DNA of 18,796 nt from positions 1-18,796 of the forward strand of contig NZ_JBNPVX010000047.1 of assembly GCF_050434145.1 (NCBI RefSeq), read 5' to 3'. Positions 15,361 to 18,796 of this stretch are shown one piece after another. The notes below the pieces were generated by a model. That model searched no databases and was not told where the DNA came from. It was given only the letters and a program-made list of their open reading frames with translations. The DNA is from JAISST01 sp050434145 (lineage in GTDB: Bacteria > Fusobacteriota > Fusobacteriia > Fusobacteriales > Fusobacteriaceae). The position numbers and the translations under genes were made by a program. Every line of letters starts with the position of its first letter. Position 1 is the stretch's first letter.

Positions 15361-15812
15361 AGTAACTCCTGTAAATTAAAACTGATGGAAGGTATCATAT
15401 ATGTTGGCGTCATTTTGATATAAAATGAGCTCTGTAAACTAAAAAGTATTAGTCCCATAATAATTCCTAGGATAATAATTAATATTTCTGAATAAGGACA
15501 ATTATTACTTAAATAAATCTTAGGAAGAAAAATATTTAAAAAATTTACTTTAAATTTATTCAAAAAACTATAAAATATATTTATTTTATCTTTATCTAAT
15601 GATAGTTTTGTGGTTGATTTATTAAAGCTAATTCTATCTGAAGTAGCATGTTTAATTATTTCGTTGGTTGTAAATTGGTAATTATTTACTTTAATAAAAA
15701 AATTATCTTTATTTTGAATGATAGAATATATTAGAATTTTTCCATCATTTGTATAGGAATAAAATGGTCCAATATTTTTTCCTTTTCTATAATAAAGTAA
15801 TAAATATTTTTT
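15357..15812 (-). pseudogene. C-terminal fragment of the three-times frameshifted MORN_2 protein
   Basis: The frame carries QKYLLLYYRKGKNIGPF, FFIKVNNYQFTTNEI, LSLDKDKINIFYSFLNKF, a last span (SEILIIILGIIMGLILFSL) and a tail of about 25 residues. It continues the module begun at 15787-16515, and QKYLLLYYRKGKNIGP aligns with AKYITTNYKNNKNIGP of the 556-aa neighbour. The junction is an A6 run (15807-15812), and removing one A restores the frame. The stop overlaps the next start codon. Confidence 0.72.
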
Positions 15813-16515
15813 GTTCATTGTTAGAAATAAGACTCTGCTCACCATTTAAGTGGCCATTTTTATACGAAAGCCTTTTTTCATAATTGGAATCAGCTGAAGT
15901 TGATCTAATAGTACCTGTGAAAGGTATAAAACCATAAAAAAGTAGTTTTGATAATCCAAAATATAAATTCGGTTTTTCTAATATTGTATAATTTAAGAAG
16001 TTTCTGTATGCATTGTTGAGAAAGTGATTATAATTAATAAATTTAAAAATAGGTAATAACAAAAATATAATTATGACAAATCCAATAAATGTGAGGAAAA
16101 TAAGAAATTCATATGATGAAAACATAAGCAAAAATATTATTCCATAAATTATTGAGAGCAAAATAATAAATATAATAAAAATGGAATTTATTTTATTTAT
16201 TAATAGTGAGTTATTCATATGTTTGCAGCTATTGATAGTGATATTAATGTTTTCTGAACTAAAATTTTTATTACCATATTCTTGGATTTTGTTATTTTGG
16301 CAATTATTTATTTTCTTAAGATAATAATGATTAATTATTCTAATAAGATTGCTGATGTATTTGTCTTGTATTGATTTGTTTAATGTAAAGATATCTTTTT
16401 GTTTGTTTCTCTCTATTTCAATAGAATTATAGTTATCTAAAGAAAAGACTTCAAAAATATTATATTTGAATTGATCATTAACAATATAATTATTATTCAA
16501 AAATTTATTTACATA
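15787..16515 (-). pseudogene. Middle fragment of the three-times frameshifted MORN_2 protein
   Basis: This frame reads YVNKFLNNNYIVNDQFKYN directly after the first break, aligning with WADKFLKSAINNDSN of the 932-aa paralogue. It then gives IFEVFSLDNYNSIEI, the hydrophobic hairpin (IFIIFIILLSIIYGIIFLL and FLIFLTFIGFVIIIFLLLP), FTGTIRST and SYKNGHLNGEQ. It leaves the family pattern at NNEQKIFITLL and stops at 15787. An in-frame ATG at 16500 has no ribosome binding site. It is the first cytoplasmic segment plus spans two and three of the reconstructed 580-aa protein. Confidence 0.72.
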
Positions 16516-17098
16516 TTTTTTCTATAAAAATTAATGGTGAAAGCAATAATAAGAAATGGAATAAACATTAAAAATAGATATTCTTGAATGATCATAAACT
16601 TATCTGAATCAAATTTATTATTTAGATAATATATAATAGGTGAGATTTTATTTCCTGAATATATTCCAGATACAATATATTTCGTTTTAGCAGAATGAAA
16701 ACTTTCGATTCTGTAGCTATTTGATCTTATGGTGTAATAAAAGATTTCTTTTTTAGCATGATTTTTTTCATCATATAGAATAGTATGACTTATCAATTGA
16801 TTGCTATGAGTGATATTCATCATAGAAACTTCTTTTGGAAAATCATTAGAATAAAATTCTTTATATTTACTGTTAATCTGATTGTTGATATAGTTAACTT
16901 TTGATTTAAGTTCTCCATTAGGGTAATATGTGATAAAATTACCATTTTTTTGACCATTAATGTAGGATCCTTTTTCTTTTAGAGTTCCATCTTCATAAAA
17001 GATAGTGTATTCACCATATTTCTGTGGTTTGTTTTCTTCTTTTGGGAACAAAACAAGAGAAAATATTATGAACAGCAAAAATAACGTTTTTTTCTCAT
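16509..17098 (-). pseudogene. N-terminal fragment of the three-times frameshifted MORN_2 protein, first in array
   Basis: A ribosome binding site (TAGGAG) and ATG at 17098 give MRKKRYFCCS and a stop. With one A added to the A7 run at 17087-17093 the frame instead reads MRKKTLFLLFIIFSLVLF, a normal signal peptide. It then runs KYGEYTIFYEDGTLKEKGSY, two or three MORN_2 units, NSYRIE, GNKISPIIYYL and a first span (FLMFIPFLIIAFTINFY). It breaks again at RKNM, an A6 run (16516-16521) needing one more A. With all three repairs the gene encodes 580 aa, close to the 556-aa neighbour and likewise with a short ectodomain. It is the promoter-proximal gene of the array. Confidence 0.75.
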
Positions 17099-17143
17099 AA
17101 AAACTCCTAAAATTAAAAACGGATACGAATAAAATAACATCTT

Positions 17144-17152
17144 ATTGTATCA
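17144..17152 (-). promoter_or_regulatory. Extended -10 promoter of the MORN_2 array
   Basis: Minus-strand TGATACAAT (17152-17144) is an extended -10 (TGnTACAAT). The -35 at 17 nt (TTTCAA) is weak. The predicted start is near 17137, about 39 nt before the first ATG (17098). No other gene lies between here and the array on this strand. Confidence 0.45.
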
Positions 17153-17207
17153 TGAAAATGTCAAAATTGAAATGTTTTGGATGAGAAAAAATTGAATGGT
17201 CAGTTGT

Positions 17208-17242
17208 GTAATTTATAAAGTTAGTGAGACTCTATAAATTAC
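17208..17242. repeat. Perfect 10-bp inverted repeat upstream of the array promoter
   Basis: GTAATTTATA (17208-17217) and TATAAATTAC (17233-17242) are exact reverse complements around a 15-nt loop, and two more pairs are possible inside. It has no T-run, so it is not a clear terminator. It lies about 90-105 nt upstream of the predicted start of the array and could be an operator or a structured RNA end. Confidence 0.45.
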
Positions 17243-17297
17243 TTACTAAGGAATTGTAAAACTATTAAAATATTTAAAATAGAGAGAGAAAGAAATC

Positions 17298-17324
17298 AAA
17301 GGAGTACAGCTGCAGCACTCCTTT
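17298..17324 (-). terminator. Probable terminator of the HIRAN gene
   Basis: AAAGGAGT (17298-17305) pairs perfectly with ACTCCTTT (17317-17324) around an 11-nt loop containing GCTGCAGC. On the minus strand the tail TTTGATTTCTTTCTC is T-rich but interrupted. It lies about 100 nt after the HIRAN stop codon. The sequence between (17325-17426) shows no gene. Confidence 0.5.
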
Positions 17325-17426
17325 AAGAACGGCTTTAGATAGTAAAATAATATTTCTTGGTTAAAAATAAATTTATTAAAATAAGAATAATTGAAATTTT
17401 GATTAAAAAATTTATAGATATAATTT

Positions 17427-17816
17427 CTAATCCCATTTTTCTAAATTTATAATATTTTTATATTCTTCAAGTTGGCATTCTCTTTCATTTTGTTTTATCA
17501 TTTCTTTTTCTAATTCTGGAGAGTAAGGTTCTATTTTACATATTATTTTGGTATAAGTTGTGAACATTATCCTAGCAAAGAATTTATTGCCAACATGATC
17601 ATATATTCGTCCACTACTCATAGTTCCATTAGCTATGGATTCTATGCTATTCGCAACATAGCCTATCTTTCCAAGATATGGAATTGATACACTGATTGCC
17701 TCTCTATCATAACAATTTTCAGGTTCTTTTTTTAGAGTTACTATTCTGTTTATGACAAAAGGCTTTATTCCATAATAATATTTGAATCCTGTAACAGTTA
17801 TAAAATGATTTTTCAT
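17427..17816 (-). CDS. Small HIRAN-domain protein
   Basis: A 129-aa cytoplasmic protein. Residues 5-90 form a HIRAN domain: FITVTGFKYYYG opens it, then LKKEPENCYDREAISV (28-43) with the typical EPxNxxDxxAI signature, and LGKIGYVANS (48-57). HIRAN domains of HLTF-type proteins bind single-stranded DNA ends, and bacterial ones often occur alone or in mobile or DNA-repair contexts. The C-terminal 30 residues are charged and probably helical. The start is clear (AAGGAGG, 6 nt, ATG). The gene is transcribed alone, between the MORN_2 array and the CRISPR array. A link to either is not shown by the sequence; an uncharacterised DNA-binding role is the fair call. Confidence 0.82.
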   Translation of the reverse strand: MKNHFITVTGFKYYYGIKPFVINRIVTLKKEPENCYDREAISVSIPYLGKIGYVANSIESIANGTMSSGRIYDHVGNKFFARIMFTTYTKIICKIEPYSPELEKEMIKQNERECQLEEYKNIINLEKWD

Positions 17817-17846
17817 AATAATCCTCCTTGTTTTTTTAATAATAGT

Positions 17847-17880
17847 ATTATACCAAAAAACATGTCCTATAGTCAGGACA
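17847..17880 (-). promoter_or_regulatory. HIRAN gene promoter with overlapping palindrome
   Basis: Minus-strand TATAAT (17852-17847) has CTGACT (17876-17871) 18 nt upstream as a weak -35. An inverted repeat, TGTCCT-N6-AGGACA (17863-17880), covers that -35, a typical repressor position. The rest of the stretch up to 18062 is AT-rich with no gene. Confidence 0.5.
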
Positions 17881-18062
17881 GTAAAGAAAAATTATTGAAT
17901 ATAGATTATTGAAGTAAATTTTTTAGGTTTAATCAATTTTACTTGTTACTGAGTATATTTCATATCTTTATTTTGGAAATATTGTAGAAAGTTAGATTTT
18001 AAAATTTTAATTTTATGTAGAGAAAAAGGTTAGAAACTTTTTATTTGGTATTTAAAATTACT

Positions 18063-18691
18063 GCTTGAGAACCATACTAAATTACACTACTATCAAACCC
18101 AATGTAGTGGAACAAGATGTCATTTCAGCTTGAGAACCATATTAAATTACACTACTCTCAAACAGTTAGTTCATAATTATTGTTCATTTTACCGCTTGAG
18201 AACCATATTAAATTACACTACTCTCAAACTGCTCGTTGCTTGCAATATGTGGGATGGATGCTTGAGAACCATATTAAATTACACTACTCTCAAACAAACA
18301 AACAACCTCAGTTTCAGATGTAACCGCTTGAGAACCATATTAAATTACACTACTCTCAAACATAAAAATATTATAATAAGGAGTGATTTAGGCTTGAGAA
18401 CCATATTAAATTACACTACTCTCAAACTCAAAATGCTTAACAATTGCTAAGTCATTAGCTTGAGAACCATATTAAATTACACTACTCTCAAACCCTCTTA
18501 CAATATTTTTCAATATCCCCTCAGCTTGAGAACCATATTAAATTACACTACTCTCAAACATGCAAGAGTTACACAGAGAACCTAGGGAAGCTTGAGAACC
18601 ATATTAAATTACACTACTCTCAAACCATACTGTTATGCCTCTTTCTTTTTCTTCTGCTTGAGAACCATATTAAATTACACTACTCTCAAAC
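18063..18691 (-). CRISPR. CRISPR array, 10 repeats and 9 spacers, probably type II
   Basis: Repeats of 36 nt start at 18063, 18128, 18194, 18260, 18326, 18392, 18458, 18524, 18590 and 18656. On the minus strand they begin GTTTGAGAGTAGTGTAA and end GGTTCTCAAGC, with partly complementary ends. Spacers are 30 nt (the first on the left is 29) and all differ. Nine repeats are identical. The one at 18063-18098 has two changes, the usual sign of the leader-distal end, so the array is read leftward with its leader expected right of 18691. Repeat length, 30-nt spacers and the GTTT start fit type II (Cas9) arrays. No cas gene, tracrRNA or anti-repeat is seen in the window. Confidence 0.95.
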
Positions 18692-18719
18692 TTTATAAAA
18701 ATGGAAAGGCAACCTTTTT

Positions 18720-18796
18720 TTAAACAACTTTTTTAAGGGTGCTCTTAGAATATTCACAAGGGCTCATATATCCTAGTGATGAATGCATTCTGATTT
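18720..18796 (-). CDS. IS3-family transposase, C-terminal end (partial)
   Basis: Minus-strand translation from the window edge gives IRMHSSLGYMSPCEYSK, then a short Lys-rich end and TAA (18720-18722). H-S-x-L-G-Y-x-(S/T)-P-x-x-(Y/F) is the conserved C-terminal signature of IS3-group integrase-type transposases (OrfB), after the catalytic DDE core, which lies outside the window. The element's end must lie between the stop codon and the first repeat, i.e. in 18692-18719. A small hairpin with a T-run on the plus strand (AAAGG-CAA-CCTTT, 18705-18717) sits there. Confidence 0.75.
   Translation of the reverse strand, partial: IRMHSSLGYMSPCEYSKSTLKKVV

Noticed and set aside
18023..18042. AAAAAG/CTTTTT hairpin just left of the CRISPR array as a terminator
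   Set aside because: The stem has only one G-C pair and no clean T-tail on the minus strand, so it is too weak to call in such AT-rich DNA.
17817..18062. tracrRNA next to the CRISPR array
   Set aside because: No stretch complementary to the first part of the repeat was found outside the array itself.
18130..18450. Open frame of 106 aa with a repeated peptide (LRTILNYTTLK) across the CRISPR array
   Set aside because: Repeat plus spacer is 66 nt, a multiple of three, so the repeat is read in the same frame each time. It is a by-product of the array, not a gene.
18063..18691. Promoters inside each CRISPR repeat, as in some type II-C arrays
   Set aside because: No extended -10 is found at the spacer-proximal end of the repeat on the minus strand.

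Overview
The window is very AT-rich and most likely comes from a Fusobacterium or a close relative. The grounds are base composition, the size of the family of secreted and membrane proteins with MORN_2/YwqK-type repeats (a known expansion in Fusobacterium), a Crp/Fnr-ferredoxin pair typical of anaerobes, and a 36-nt CRISPR repeat of type II character. No genus marker such as rRNA is present, so this is an inference.

Left part (1-1923). The 3' part of a tRNA-Asn is followed by a divergent pair: a Crp/Fnr-family regulator (minus strand) and a TTG-initiated 4Fe-4S protein (plus strand). Their 267-bp intergenic region holds two matching palindromes of the form TGTTG-N5/6-CAACA. One lies just downstream of the predicted regulator start site. 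The other is centred near -41.5 of the predicted ferredoxin promoter, as expected for a repressed regulator and a class-II activated target. The pair resembles the HcpR/FrdX nitrosative-stress genes of anaerobes.

Central part (2094-17098). A tandem, minus-strand, operon-like array holds seven members of one protein family plus one unrelated secreted protein. Members share a signal peptide, a periplasmic stretch of MORN_2-like repeats of variable length, a juxtamembrane FRIDY...GKxISP module, one membrane span, a cytoplasmic segment, a two-span hairpin, a second cytoplasmic module (KNGxLxGxQ...NIGPF) and a last span with a short tail. Three members read intact (932, 723 and 556 aa). Three are split by single-base shifts but can be rebuilt to 929, 830 and 580 aa. 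One is a remnant that joins a signal peptide directly to C-terminal sequence. Most lesions, but not all, sit in runs of A. They may be true decay, slippage-based switching or sequencing error, and the sequence alone cannot decide. A strong hairpin with a U-rich tail ends the array at 1884-1923.

Right part (17099-18796). A leader region with an extended -10 promoter precedes the array. Next come a small HIRAN-domain gene with a palindrome over its -35 region, a CRISPR array of ten repeats and nine spacers read on the minus strand, and the C-terminal end of an IS3-family transposase. The transposase stop codon lies only about 30 nt from the leader-proximal repeat, so the normal CRISPR leader seems to be missing or displaced. 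No cas genes are inside the window.
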